Below, one piece after another: positions 32,808 to 40,852 of a DNA stretch of 64,000 nucleotides; positions within the stretch are counted from its first letter, which is position 1; each line of letters begins with the position of its first letter. The notes beneath the pieces were generated by a model. That model was not told where the DNA came from and made no database searches. It saw nothing but the letters and a program-made list of their open reading frames with translations. The stretch lies in the NCBI GenBank assembly GCA_017744365.1, contig JAGIBL010000006.1:289582-353581 (forward strand), written 5' to 3'. The stretch comes from Nocardioidaceae bacterium. Its GTDB lineage: Bacteria > Actinomycetota > Actinomycetes > Propionibacteriales > Nocardioidaceae. The translations under genes and the position numbers were made by a program.

Positions 32808-34979
32808 TCAGCGGACCACGATCGCCTTCACCGCGACCTTGGCCGCGACGTAGCGGGCGTCGCCGGAGTACCCGGCGACCACGGTCCAGGTGCCCTTGGT
32901 CAGGCGGGGCACCTTCACGGTGACCACGCCACCGGCCAGGGTGCCGGTCACGGTCTTGCGGGCGCTGCCCTTGGCCAGGGTCACGGTGACCTTGCCGCCG
33001 GCCTTGAGCAGCCCGGCCGGGGTCGTGATGGTCACCTTGTAGGCGCCGGCCCTCGTGCGGGTCGGGGCCTTCACCACCGCGCCGGTCACCTTGGACACGC
33101 GCGCCTTGGTCACCGTCAGCGTGCCCGTCCTGCTGAACCCGACGATCTGGTCGTCACCGGTGTAGCTGACCGTGAACGGGTAGGACCCGGGCACCAGCTT
33201 GGGCAGGGCGAACGACGCCTTGTTCAGCGCCACCGGCGCCGTGAGGGTCGCGCCCGCGACGACCAGCTTGGCCGTGCCCGCCGGGATCCGGCCGTACTCG
33301 TTCTCGATGGCCACGTTGACCTTCGGCGCCACGCCGTACGACACCGGGGGTGCCGTCACCGTCTGCGTGGAGACCACCGCGCCGGGCAGCCCGCCGAAGA
33401 AGGTCCGCAGCTTGGCCAGGCCCTCCTGGGCGAAGGTGACGTTGGCCCGCGCCTGGGCGAGCTGCTGCTTCTGCGGGTCGGTGAGCGTCGACTCGTCGGC
33501 CGGGATCGCGAAGCTGAGGCCCAGCTGCGGCGCCTTGCTGGTGAACCACCACTCGGTCATGTACTCGCGGAACGTCGGCAGCCCCGTGGAGGCATCGGCG
33601 TTCTGCTGGATCCACTGGCGCTTGACCGAGGTGCTCGACGGGTTGGCGCCGTCACCGCGCTGGTAGTTGACCAGGAACGGCACCTGCAGCTTGCGGACGA
33701 CGTCCGGGAAGGCGCTCAGGTCGCCGTTCGGGTAGTAGGAGACCCGGGTGCCGGTGTTGGGGTCGTACTCGGTGATGAGGTTCTTCAGGTACTTCCGGAC
33801 CACGTCGCCGTACAGGTAGGAGGGCCGGAAGTTCGTGGTGGCGCCGCTGTAGGCGTTGTCCCGGATGTGGATCGGGTTGCTGCCGCCGTTGGTGCCGTTG
33901 GTGGTGCCGCCGTCGAGGACCAGGTCCACGTTGTAGACGGTGGTCACGTCGTTCTTCTGCGCCTCGCGGTTGACGTACTTCAGCACCGCGCGGGTGTTGT
34001 GGCACCAGGTGCCGCCGAAGAGGATCACGAAGTTCTTGTCAGCGGTGTCCTTCACCTCGAGCAGGTGCAGCAGCTCGGGGTAGGTGATCTGCTTGATCCG
34101 CCACCCGTCCGCGTTGTCGGCGTCGTCGATGATGTCACCGCCGTAGCGGGCGTCGTCGGCGAAGGCCAGGTCGTGCTTGTGGTTGGCGGCGTCCTTCCAC
34201 CAGGCGAACTGGCTGCGGCTGTCGATCGCCGCGCCGCCGCCGATGGCGGTGAAGGCGGCGCCGATCTCCCCCGGCACGTCCGCCGAGGTGGACAGGTTCA
34301 CCCAGTCGACGACCTTGTCGGGCGTCCCCGAGGAGGTGTGGTCCTTGTCGTAGACGAAGAACGCGTCGTCGGAGGCGCCGATCGCGGCGGTCTGGCCGGT
34401 ACGGAAGTCCCAGGCCGGATCCGTCGTGTCGTTGACCACCGCGTCGTCCGCGGTGACGGTGACGCTGGTCTGGCTGGCCGACGGCACCGCCTTGATGCCG
34501 TTGCCCAGGTACTGGCCGAGCAGGTTCTTCCAGGTGTTCCCGAAGATCGCCTGCGAGCCCGCGGCCAGGTTGATGCCGGCCGGGTTGCGGGTGTCGAGGT
34601 TCCGGGCGCTGTCGGCGCCGGCGTACCCGGACAGGTTCGGGTCGAACCAGTAGATCTTGGTCGCGCCGGCCGCCTTGGCCGCGGTGTCGGCCGCGACCGC
34701 GTTGGCCTTGAAGCCCGTGTCGCCGGGCGACCCGATCAGGAAGGCGTACTGGCCGGGCTGCTGCAGCAGCCACTGGAACCGGTCGTAGGTGACCGTCTCC
34801 ACGACCGTCTGGGCGGGCAGGCCGAGCGTGTCGGCCAGGTAGGTGGTGTCGACCGCGGTGGTGGCGGTCCGGTCGGCGGCGGCGCCGGTGGAACCGAGTC
34901 CGCCGACGGCCAGCGGCCCGGCCGCCAGGGCGAGGCCGGCGACGGCCGCGACGAGCCGCCGCGTGCTGGATGCGTTCAT
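32808..34979 (-). CDS. large secreted thioredoxin-like/Ig-like protein with one cysteine
   Basis: 723 residues with a signal peptide (RRLVAAVAGLALAAGPLAVGG, cleavage near residues 33-36). Two Trx-like segments: QYAFLIGSPGDTGFKANAVA (about 77-97) and NFVILFGGTWCHNTRAVLKY (about 316-335), which holds the only cysteine, Cys326, at the place of a thioredoxin active site (WCHNT). From about residue 520 Ig-like beta repeats follow (PGSYPFTVSYTGDDQI; KGTWTVVAGYSGDARYVA). There is no membrane anchor. It is the third gene after a TcyP-like cystine transporter and a membrane-anchored lone-Cys protein, so capture or exchange of disulfides outside the cell is a plausible role (inference). Confidence 0.75.
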   Translation of the reverse strand: MNASSTRRLVAAVAGLALAAGPLAVGGLGSTGAAADRTATTAVDTTYLADTLGLPAQTVVETVTYDRFQWLLQQPGQYAFLIGSPGDTGFKANAVAADTAAKAAGATKIYWFDPNLSGYAGADSARNLDTRNPAGINLAAGSQAIFGNTWKNLLGQYLGNGIKAVPSASQTSVTVTADDAVVNDTTDPAWDFRTGQTAAIGASDDAFFVYDKDHTSSGTPDKVVDWVNLSTSADVPGEIGAAFTAIGGGAAIDSRSQFAWWKDAANHKHDLAFADDARYGGDIIDDADNADGWRIKQITYPELLHLLEVKDTADKNFVILFGGTWCHNTRAVLKYVNREAQKNDVTTVYNVDLVLDGGTTNGTNGGSNPIHIRDNAYSGATTNFRPSYLYGDVVRKYLKNLITEYDPNTGTRVSYYPNGDLSAFPDVVRKLQVPFLVNYQRGDGANPSSTSVKRQWIQQNADASTGLPTFREYMTEWWFTSKAPQLGLSFAIPADESTLTDPQKQQLAQARANVTFAQEGLAKLRTFFGGLPGAVVSTQTVTAPPVSYGVAPKVNVAIENEYGRIPAGTAKLVVAGATLTAPVALNKASFALPKLVPGSYPFTVSYTGDDQIVGFSRTGTLTVTKARVSKVTGAVVKAPTRTRAGAYKVTITTPAGLLKAGGKVTVTLAKGSARKTVTGTLAGGVVTVKVPRLTKGTWTVVAGYSGDARYVAAKVAVKAIVVR

Positions 34980-35032
34980 CGGGATGTCCTTCTGTTCAAG
35001 GGCTTGCGGGTCTCTCGTGGATGGCGGGGGCG

Positions 35033-35782
35033 TCAGGCACGCTCCTTCCGACGGCGGCCCAGGGCGGTGTAGCCGCCCACCGCGGCCAGGCCCAGGGCGC
35101 CCAGGCCGCCGAGGATGACGAGGCCGGCACTCGACGAGGAGCCGTGCTCGGTGCGCGCGGCGGTCGGTTCGATCACCTCGGCGTCGGAAGCGTCGGCCTG
35201 AGCCAGGTCGCCGATCGCCGGGGTCGTGCTCGTCGTCGGGGCACCGGGCTTCGCCGCGGCCGCGCCGGGGGTGGCTGCGCCCGTGGTCCCGGTGGTCCCG
35301 GTCGTCGTCGCCGGGTCGGTGGCCGCGTCGGTGGCACCGGCGCTCCCGGGCTTCGCCGACGACTTCGTGCCGGCGCCGGACGGCTTCGTGTCCCCGGTGG
35401 ACGGCCTGGTGGACGGACTGCTGGACGGCCTCGGCTTGCTCGGCGTGGTGGTGCCGCCGCCGGCGTGCTTGGCCTGCCACTCCTTGTAGCCGGTGGCGCG
35501 CTCCCACTCGGTCCACGGGATCGACTGACCGTCGGCGTAGTGCACCTTGTTGCTGTCGAAGTCGAACCAGGCTCCGGGGATGTAGGTGCACGCCTCGTCG
35601 TCGTACCCGGGCAGGGTGTCCTGGCCGTCGGTGTAGGTGTTGCCGTCGTCGCCCTTGACCGTGATCGGGTGCGGGTTGTCGGCGGGGTTGGTGACCGCGT
35701 GCGCCGCCGGCGCGAGGGCGACGCCGGCCAGGGCGGCGCCGGCCCATGCCAGGACTGGGATGACGGTGAGGATGCGCTTCAT
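35033..35782 (-). CDS. membrane-anchored surface protein with Pro/Thr/Ser-rich stalk
   Basis: 249 residues. Signal peptide at residues 1-29 (ILTVIPVLAWAGAALAG, AHA). A compact domain of about 75 residues follows (GDDGNTYTDGQDTLPGYDDE), with the only cysteine at Cys65 (DEACTYIPGAWFDF). Residues about 107-205 are a low-complexity Ser/Thr/Pro/Ala stalk, a likely target of the O-mannosyltransferase. The C-terminus is a membrane span (SAGLVILGGLGALGLAAVGG) and a basic tail RRRKERA; no LPxTG sortase motif is present. Lies 20 bp after the TcyP gene. Function unknown. Confidence 0.78.
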   Translation of the reverse strand: MKRILTVIPVLAWAGAALAGVALAPAAHAVTNPADNPHPITVKGDDGNTYTDGQDTLPGYDDEACTYIPGAWFDFDSNKVHYADGQSIPWTEWERATGYKEWQAKHAGGGTTTPSKPRPSSSPSTRPSTGDTKPSGAGTKSSAKPGSAGATDAATDPATTTGTTGTTGAATPGAAAAKPGAPTTSTTPAIGDLAQADASDAEVIEPTAARTEHGSSSSAGLVILGGLGALGLAAVGGYTALGRRRKERA

Positions 35783-35802
35783 TTCTCTCTCCTGTTGGGG
35801 GA

Positions 35803-37140
35803 TCAGACGGACAGGTGCAGCGGACGGGGGGCATCGGACTCGAAGACCTCGTCGTCGAGCAGGCCGGTCTGCCGCGCCACGACAGTGGCGCTGACCGCGG
35901 CCGCAGTGACGTTGGTGGCGGTGCGGGCCATGTCGGCGATCGCCGAGATCGGCAGCGTCACCGCGACGAACTCCAGCGGCAGCCCGGCCGCGGCGAAGAC
36001 GGTCGCGGCGGCGACGGTGGCGGTGCCGGGCACGCCCGCGGTGCCGACCGAGACCAGCACGCCGAGGATCGCGAGCACCAGGTAGTCCTGCACCGAGTAG
36101 TCGATGCCGTAGGCGTTGATGCCCCAGATCGCGATGATGATCGGCCAGATGCCGGAGCAGCCGGGCATCCCGATGGTGGTGCCGAGCGGGGCGGTGAAGT
36201 GCGCGATCTCGGGGTGCACCCCGACCCGCTGGGTGAGCACGTCCGTGGTCACCGGCAGGGTGCCGACGCTGCTCTGGGTGGAGAAGGCGGTCAGCTGCGC
36301 GGGCACGAGCTTGCGGAAGAACGCGACCGGGCTGACGTCCGCGAAGACGCGCAGGATCACGCCGTTGACCGCGAAGGTGTGCACCGCGCAGGTCGCCCAG
36401 GTCAGACCCAGCAGCCCGAGCAGCGACCAGAACTTGTCGCCGAGGTGGGTGGTGGTCGCGACCACGTTCGCGGTCAGCGCCACGATCGCGTACGGCGTCA
36501 GCCGGATGACGAAGCCGACCGTCTTGAAGACCACCAGCTTGAGCGCCTCGACGCCGTCGCGGAACGGGCGCACCGCGGCCTCGTCCCGCTCGGCCAGCGA
36601 CAGGTAGGCGATCGAGACGGCGACCGAGACCAGGATGATCGGGATGATGTGGTTGGCACCCAGGTCGCCGACGACGTTGACCGGGAAGAACCCGACGACC
36701 ACGTCGGTGAAGTGCTGCACCGAGTTCTGCAGCACCGAGAGCTCCTCGCCTCCGAGGGTCTCGTGCACGCCGCGGCCGGTGCCGGAGGCGAGCCCGACGC
36801 CGAGCGCGAGCAGCACCGCGAGCGCGTTGCTGGCCAGCAGCCAGAACACCGACCGGAGCCCGATGCTGCGCAGCTTCTCCAGGCTGCCCAGCGAGACGAC
36901 GCTGGCGATGATCGCGACCACGACCAGCGGCGCCACCGAGGCGAGCAGGACGTTGATGTAGATCCGCCCGATCGGCTCGATGTACTCGACGTGGGTGCGC
37001 GCGACCAGCCCGATCGGGATGCCGAGGGCCAGCGCCAGCAGAGTCAGCAGGCTGAAGTTCACCCGGCGCCGCCGCAGCAGCGCGATGCCTGCGTACGCGA
37101 CGACCACCAGCGCCAGCACTCCCAGTTCCGGCCACTTCAC
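35803..37140 (-). CDS. tcyP: L-cystine symporter, TcyP-like (dicarboxylate/amino acid:cation symporter family)
   Basis: 445 residues with eight to ten hydrophobic segments. AFSTQSSVGTLPVTTDVLTQRVGV is the Ser-rich re-entrant loop HP1; LGTTIGMPGCSGIWPIIIAI and AGVPGTATVAAATVFAAAGLPL are TM7/HP2-type motifs, in the variant form of the cystine branch (TcyP/YdjN) rather than DctA/GltP. It would import cystine or a related sulfur compound. GTG start with AAGGAG at proper spacing. First gene of an operon with two secreted proteins; candidate sulfur-related sites lie upstream. Confidence 0.8.
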   Translation of the reverse strand: MKWPELGVLALVVVAYAGIALLRRRRVNFSLLTLLALALGIPIGLVARTHVEYIEPIGRIYINVLLASVAPLVVVAIIASVVSLGSLEKLRSIGLRSVFWLLASNALAVLLALGVGLASGTGRGVHETLGGEELSVLQNSVQHFTDVVVGFFPVNVVGDLGANHIIPIILVSVAVSIAYLSLAERDEAAVRPFRDGVEALKLVVFKTVGFVIRLTPYAIVALTANVVATTTHLGDKFWSLLGLLGLTWATCAVHTFAVNGVILRVFADVSPVAFFRKLVPAQLTAFSTQSSVGTLPVTTDVLTQRVGVHPEIAHFTAPLGTTIGMPGCSGIWPIIIAIWGINAYGIDYSVQDYLVLAILGVLVSVGTAGVPGTATVAAATVFAAAGLPLEFVAVTLPISAIADMARTATNVTAAAVSATVVARQTGLLDDEVFESDAPRPLHLSV

Positions 37141-37166
37141 GAGGGCTCTCCTTTTCTCGTTAATCT

Positions 37167-37257
37167 CTAGTAAGTAACTTAACTTAAATGTTGAAGCATT
37201 CCCGGACGCATGTGAAATCGGTCTTGCTTGTTGAGACAGAGCGCCAGGATGTGAGAC
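37167..37257. promoter_or_regulatory. AT-rich regulatory region upstream of the cystine-transporter operon
   Basis: CTAGTAAGT (37167-37175) is identical to nine bases of the palindrome before the SfnB-like gene at 24546-24573 and is followed by AACTTAACTTAAA. Further upstream, TGAGAC occurs twice (37232-37237 and 37252-37257), 20 bp apart, about two helical turns. Both could bind regulators. No regulator gene is adjacent. Confidence 0.5.
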
Positions 37258-37261
37258 GGAC

Positions 37262-38587
37262 TCAGCCGCAGCGGCGCCGTACGACGTCCGCGGAGGCCCA
37301 GGCCGGCAGCGCTCGCGGGTCCGGGCTGGGCAGCCCCTCGTCGTCGTAGGACCAGGTGGGCCCCTCGGTCACGAGCGCGCGGAGCGCGGCCAGCAGCCGG
37401 TCCACGTCGGTCGCCGTCGACCCGATCCCGAGGCTCGCCCGGACCGCGGTCGCGCCGCCGTGCAGCCGGTCCAGCAGCGGGTGCGCGCAGAAGCGGCCGT
37501 CGCGCACGCCGATGCCGCGCTCGGCCGACAGGTACTGCGCGACCAGCTCGGCCGGGTACTCGTCGACGACGAACGTGACCAGCCCGATCGCCTCCGCCTC
37601 CCCCGGCCAGATCGCCAGCGTGCGGATGCCGTCGATCCCGGCCAGCCCGTCGACCAGGCGGTCCCGCAGGGCTTCCTCGCGCCGGGCGAGCGCGCCGGCG
37701 GGCAGGGCCGCGAGCGCCTCGCAGGCGGCGGCCAGCGCGACCGCGCCGACGACGTTCGGGGTGCCGGCCTCGTGCCGGGCGGGCGTGGCGGCCCAGGTGG
37801 TCCGGCCCACGGTCACCCGGCGGACCGCTCCCCCGCCGGCCAGGTACGGCGGGGCGGCGTCGAGCCAGTCACGGCGGCCGACGAGCACCCCGGCGCCGTA
37901 CGGCGCGTAGAGCTTGTGCCCGGAGAAGGCCAGGTAGTCGACCCCGAGCGCGGCCAGGTCAACCCGGCGGTGCGGCACCAGCTGGGCCCCGTCCACGGCG
38001 ATCCGGGCGCCGTGCCGGTGCGCCAGGGCGGCGAGCACGTCCAGCGGCAGCAGCTCGCCGGTCACGTTGGAGGCCCCGGTCACCGCGAGCAGCGCGGCGG
38101 GCCGGCGGGCGAGCTCGGCCTCGAGTGCACCGAGCGTGGCCGCCAGCGTCGGCCGAGCCGCCACCGCTCGGGCGCCGCGGGCCTGCCAGGGCAGCAGGTT
38201 CGCGTGGTGCTCGGCGTCCAGGTGGACCACCTCGCCGGGGACCGCGGTGGCGAGCAGGTTGAGCGCGTCGGTGGTGTTGCGGACCACCTGGACGACGTCG
38301 TCGGCCCGGGCGCCGACGAACGTCGCGACCGCGACCCGTGCCGCCTCGTACGCCGCGGTGCAGACCACCGAGGCGTACCCGGCGCCGCGGTGCACGCTGG
38401 CGTAGAGCGGCAGCACCTCGGCAACGCGGTCCGCGACCGCCTGCAGGGCCGGCGTGCTGGCGGCGTGATCCACGTTCACGTACGACGCCGTGCCGCCGGT
38501 GACCAGCGGCACCGGCCGGCCCGCTCCGACCAGGGCGGCCAATAGTTCATTAAGTTGAGCGACTTCATCGAGATTGAGCACCGACAC
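37262..38587 (-). CDS. cysteine desulfurase-like class V aminotransferase
   Basis: 441 residues from GTG 38587 (GAAGGA at proper distance). DHAASTPALQAVADRV is the N-terminal signature, VHLDAEHHANLLPW has the PLP-stacking His, RIAVDGAQLVPHRRVD the PLP Asp/Gln, AFSGHKLYAPYGAGVLVG the Schiff-base Lys225, and GVRDGRFCAHPLL the loop Cys367 where cysteine desulfurases carry their catalytic Cys. It may release sulfur from cysteine or act as a C-S lyase or epimerase-like paralogue. A SAM-IV-like riboswitch in its leader places it in sulfur amino acid metabolism. The first codons lie in a short AT-rich patch (38535-38580). Confidence 0.85.
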   Translation of the reverse strand: MSVLNLDEVAQLNELLAALVGAGRPVPLVTGGTASYVNVDHAASTPALQAVADRVAEVLPLYASVHRGAGYASVVCTAAYEAARVAVATFVGARADDVVQVVRNTTDALNLLATAVPGEVVHLDAEHHANLLPWQARGARAVAARPTLAATLGALEAELARRPAALLAVTGASNVTGELLPLDVLAALAHRHGARIAVDGAQLVPHRRVDLAALGVDYLAFSGHKLYAPYGAGVLVGRRDWLDAAPPYLAGGGAVRRVTVGRTTWAATPARHEAGTPNVVGAVALAAACEALAALPAGALARREEALRDRLVDGLAGIDGIRTLAIWPGEAEAIGLVTFVVDEYPAELVAQYLSAERGIGVRDGRFCAHPLLDRLHGGATAVRASLGIGSTATDVDRLLAALRALVTEGPTWSYDDEGLPSPDPRALPAWASADVVRRRCG

Positions 38588-38654
38588 CGGGCGTCCTTCG
38601 TTCCAGGGACCCTCGTCGAGTCCGCGCTTGCCCGGCTGCACCTCGCAGCGGGCC

Positions 38655-38735
38655 ACGTCATCACCCGGGGCACCCCACCGCGGAGGAGGGTTGCCGACTG
38701 GCCAGCCGGGGCTTCGCGCCAGTTCTCGTGACGGA
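38655..38735 (-). promoter_or_regulatory. SAM-IV-like riboswitch in the leader of the desulfurase-like gene
   Basis: Read on the minus strand, the leader starts with the P1 strand GTCAC, continues through GCGAAGCCCCGGCTGGCC, GTCGGCAACCCTCC, CCGCGGTGGGG and GTGCCCCGGGTGATGAC, closing P1. These segments and their order match the actinobacterial SAM-IV riboswitch as I recall it. A -10-like TAGCGT lies just upstream (about 38742-38747). S-adenosylmethionine would be expected to lower expression of the gene starting at 38587. Confidence 0.82.
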
Positions 38736-38755
38736 GCGGGACGCTAGCACATGCG

Positions 38756-39538
38756 TCAGCGACGCAGCTCGATGCTCTTCCGCCGGACGATGACCAGGAC
38801 CGCGATCAGCAGGTAGGCGAGCACTCCTGCCAGTGATCCCGGATAGGCCTTCTGGTCGACCAGGATCGCGGTGCCGCTGAGCAGCGCGAAGTCGAACATG
38901 CCGTGCAGCACCGAGTTGAGCACGTTGCTCCGCGAGACCCGTCGAACCAGGTAGAAGATGTACCCGGCGAAGCTCACCGCGACGGCCTGCTGGACGGCCT
39001 GACCGCCGGAGCCGAGCGCGTTGGTCAGGTGCACCGCTCCGAAGACGACGCTGGACCAGAGCGCGACCTTGCCCTCGGTGAAGCCGTGCGCGCGGAAGAC
39101 CTGCACGCCGACGCCGCGGAACATGCCCTCCTCGCCCCAGCCGACCAGCTGGGTCGCCACCAGCAGGGCGAGAACGAAGCCGATGCCCTGGTCACCGAGG
39201 TCGGCGTAGTCGATGGCGAGCAGGATGCAGACCGCGAGGATGACCGGCACCGCCCAGACCCAGCGGCGCACCGGCCGCTCGTCGTGGAAGACGGGTCGAC
39301 CCCAGCCCAGGAAGGCGATCACCCCGTAGGTGAAACCGAACGCCGCGCCCAGCGGGACCCACATGTTCACGATCACGTCGCGGGTCGTGGTGAATCCGTC
39401 GCCACTGTCCCAGATCGCGTGCGCGACCCGGCCGCCGATCTGGATGATGGCCAGGTAGGCGACCACGATCACCGCGAACGCGGCGAACGAGAGCCTCCGC
39501 TCCCCGGTCCGGCCCACCCGCCCCACGTCGGCTGCCAT
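38756..39538 (-). CDS. CPBP family intramembrane metalloprotease
   Basis: 260 residues with about seven membrane segments. The Abi/CPBP motifs are WGEEGMFRGVGVQVF (motif 1, Glu-Glu-x3-Arg), VVFGAVHLTNAL (motif 2, His) and NSVLHGMFDFALL (motif 3, His). These residues bind the catalytic metal in the membrane. Family roles include CAAX-type prenyl processing and bacteriocin immunity; the substrate here is unknown. Located upstream of, and on the same strand as, the riboswitch-controlled gene. Confidence 0.88.
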   Translation of the reverse strand: MAADVGRVGRTGERRLSFAAFAVIVVAYLAIIQIGGRVAHAIWDSGDGFTTTRDVIVNMWVPLGAAFGFTYGVIAFLGWGRPVFHDERPVRRWVWAVPVILAVCILLAIDYADLGDQGIGFVLALLVATQLVGWGEEGMFRGVGVQVFRAHGFTEGKVALWSSVVFGAVHLTNALGSGGQAVQQAVAVSFAGYIFYLVRRVSRSNVLNSVLHGMFDFALLSGTAILVDQKAYPGSLAGVLAYLLIAVLVIVRRKSIELRR

Positions 39539-39567
39539 GAACGGACGCTAGCAGCGCTTCGGACCGC

Positions 39568-40143
39568 TCAGCCCTTGATCGGGTGCAGGGAGGCGCGCAG
39601 CACGACCGGCCCCGGACCCGCGGAGCCGTCGCCGAGCTCCTCGGTGGTGACGACCAGGGTGCCGTAGTCGCTCGGGCGCACGCCCGCCCACAGGGTGACC
39701 TTCCCGGGCTCGTTGAAGGTGCCGACCGGGACCGGGTCGGCACCGTCGCGCAGCAGCCAGGCCTGGTAGTAGCGGCCGTCCGCGCGCCGCGGCAGCCCGC
39801 GGCCGTCGAGGTCGACCCGCCAGCCGCTCTGGGTCTTGACCAGCTCGACCGTGCCGGACGCTCCGGCGATGCCGGTGAGCGTGCCCGTGAACTGGGGGGC
39901 CACCGTCGCGGTGCCACCATCGCCGTGGCCGAGCGCGAGCCCGGCGACGAAGGCCGGCGCGGCCATCGCGACCGCGGCGTAGCGCAGCCAGCGGCGGGCA
40001 CGGCCGGGCGCCGTACGGGTGGCGCCGGAAGCGGACCCGGACTCGGCCTGGACCGCCCGCACGACCCGGTCCTCCAGGTCGGCGGGCGGCTCGGCCCAGG
40101 TCGACTCGTCGCCGAGCAGCTCGGCGAGCTCCTGCTCGTTCAT
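39568..40143 (-). CDS. anti-sigma-K factor (RskA C-terminal domain)
   Basis: 191 residues. A short N-terminal cytoplasmic helix (NEQELAELLGDES) is followed by one membrane span (WLRYAAVAMAAPAFVAGLAL) and an outer beta domain with YYQAWLLRDGADPVPVGTF and VTLWAGVRPSDYGTLVVTTE, the RskA-C signature. It has no zinc-binding His-x3-Cys-x2-Cys motif. It overlaps the sigma factor gene by ATGA, so it should hold that sigma factor at the membrane. Confidence 0.9.
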   Translation of the reverse strand: MNEQELAELLGDESTWAEPPADLEDRVVRAVQAESGSASGATRTAPGRARRWLRYAAVAMAAPAFVAGLALGHGDGGTATVAPQFTGTLTGIAGASGTVELVKTQSGWRVDLDGRGLPRRADGRYYQAWLLRDGADPVPVGTFNEPGKVTLWAGVRPSDYGTLVVTTEELGDGSAGPGPVVLRASLHPIKG

Positions 40144-40703
40144 GCCTGCACCTCCTGAGGCCTGAGGTGAGCCAGCAGGTCGAGCAGCCGCCGGTGCGCC
40201 CGGTGCGTGCGCGACTTGACCGTGCCCACGGGGATGTCCAGCCGGACCGCGATCTCGCTGTGGCTGAGGTCGTCGAAGTGTTGCAGCCGGAGCAGCTCGC
40301 GGTCGTTGTCGGGAAGCCGGTCCAGTGCCCGCCGTACCTCCCAGACGTCGGAGATCTGGTCGGCCGAGGGCGGCAGCACCGCGGGCACCAGCTCGACGGC
40401 GTCGTCCATGCTCACCGCCCGGTGCCGCTTCTCGCGGCGGTAGACGTCGATCGCCGCCCGCCGGCCGATGCTCACCAGCCACGGGCCGATCGGCCGGCCC
40501 GGGTCGAAGCGGTCGGCGGCGCGCCAGGCCTGCAGGAAGGCCTGCTGGGTGGCGTCCTCGGCGAGCGCCGGGTCGCCGAGGACCTTGAAGGCGACCGCGT
40601 AGACCAGCCGTCCGTAGGCGCGGTAGAGCGCACGGGTGGCCTCGGCCTCCCCGGACGCGAACCGTGCCGCCAGGTCGGCGTCGTCATCACGTACGACGTT
40701 CAC
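40140..40703 (-). CDS. ECF RNA polymerase sigma factor
   Basis: 187 residues from GTG 40703, with GAAGGAG upstream. Region 2: ALYRAYGRLVYAVAFKVLGD and AEDATQQAFLQAWRAADRFD; region 4: ALDRLPDNDRELLRLQHFDD and SHSEIAVRLDIPVGTVKSRTH. Arrangement with an RskA-like anti-sigma factor resembles the SigK/SigL group. The divergent RTX-protein gene starts 150 bp away and may belong to its regulon. Confidence 0.93.
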   Translation of the reverse strand: MNVVRDDDADLAARFASGEAEATRALYRAYGRLVYAVAFKVLGDPALAEDATQQAFLQAWRAADRFDPGRPIGPWLVSIGRRAAIDVYRREKRHRAVSMDDAVELVPAVLPPSADQISDVWEVRRALDRLPDNDRELLRLQHFDDLSHSEIAVRLDIPVGTVKSRTHRAHRRLLDLLAHLRPQEVQA

Positions 40704-40852
40704 GCGTGGATCTCCTTCTGACCGTGTCCTTCGTGCCTGTCTACGCACCAGATCCCCGATCGGTTCGATCCGGCCGAGCCGGGAACCGGTCCGCGCTCGG
40801 CGTGCGTAGTGCTCGGACGTCGGCAGCTGCCGGCCCAACCGAAGGAGTCCAG

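Noticed and set aside
32805..35072. Very long open frame on the plus strand opposite the secreted protein gene
   Set aside because: It is rich in Gly/Arg/Val/Asp without any family motif, as expected for the antisense of a high-GC gene; the minus-strand protein has a signal peptide and domains.
35033..35160. Sortase (LPxTG) anchor on the surface protein
   Set aside because: A C-terminal membrane span and basic tail are present, but no LPxTG or close variant precedes them.
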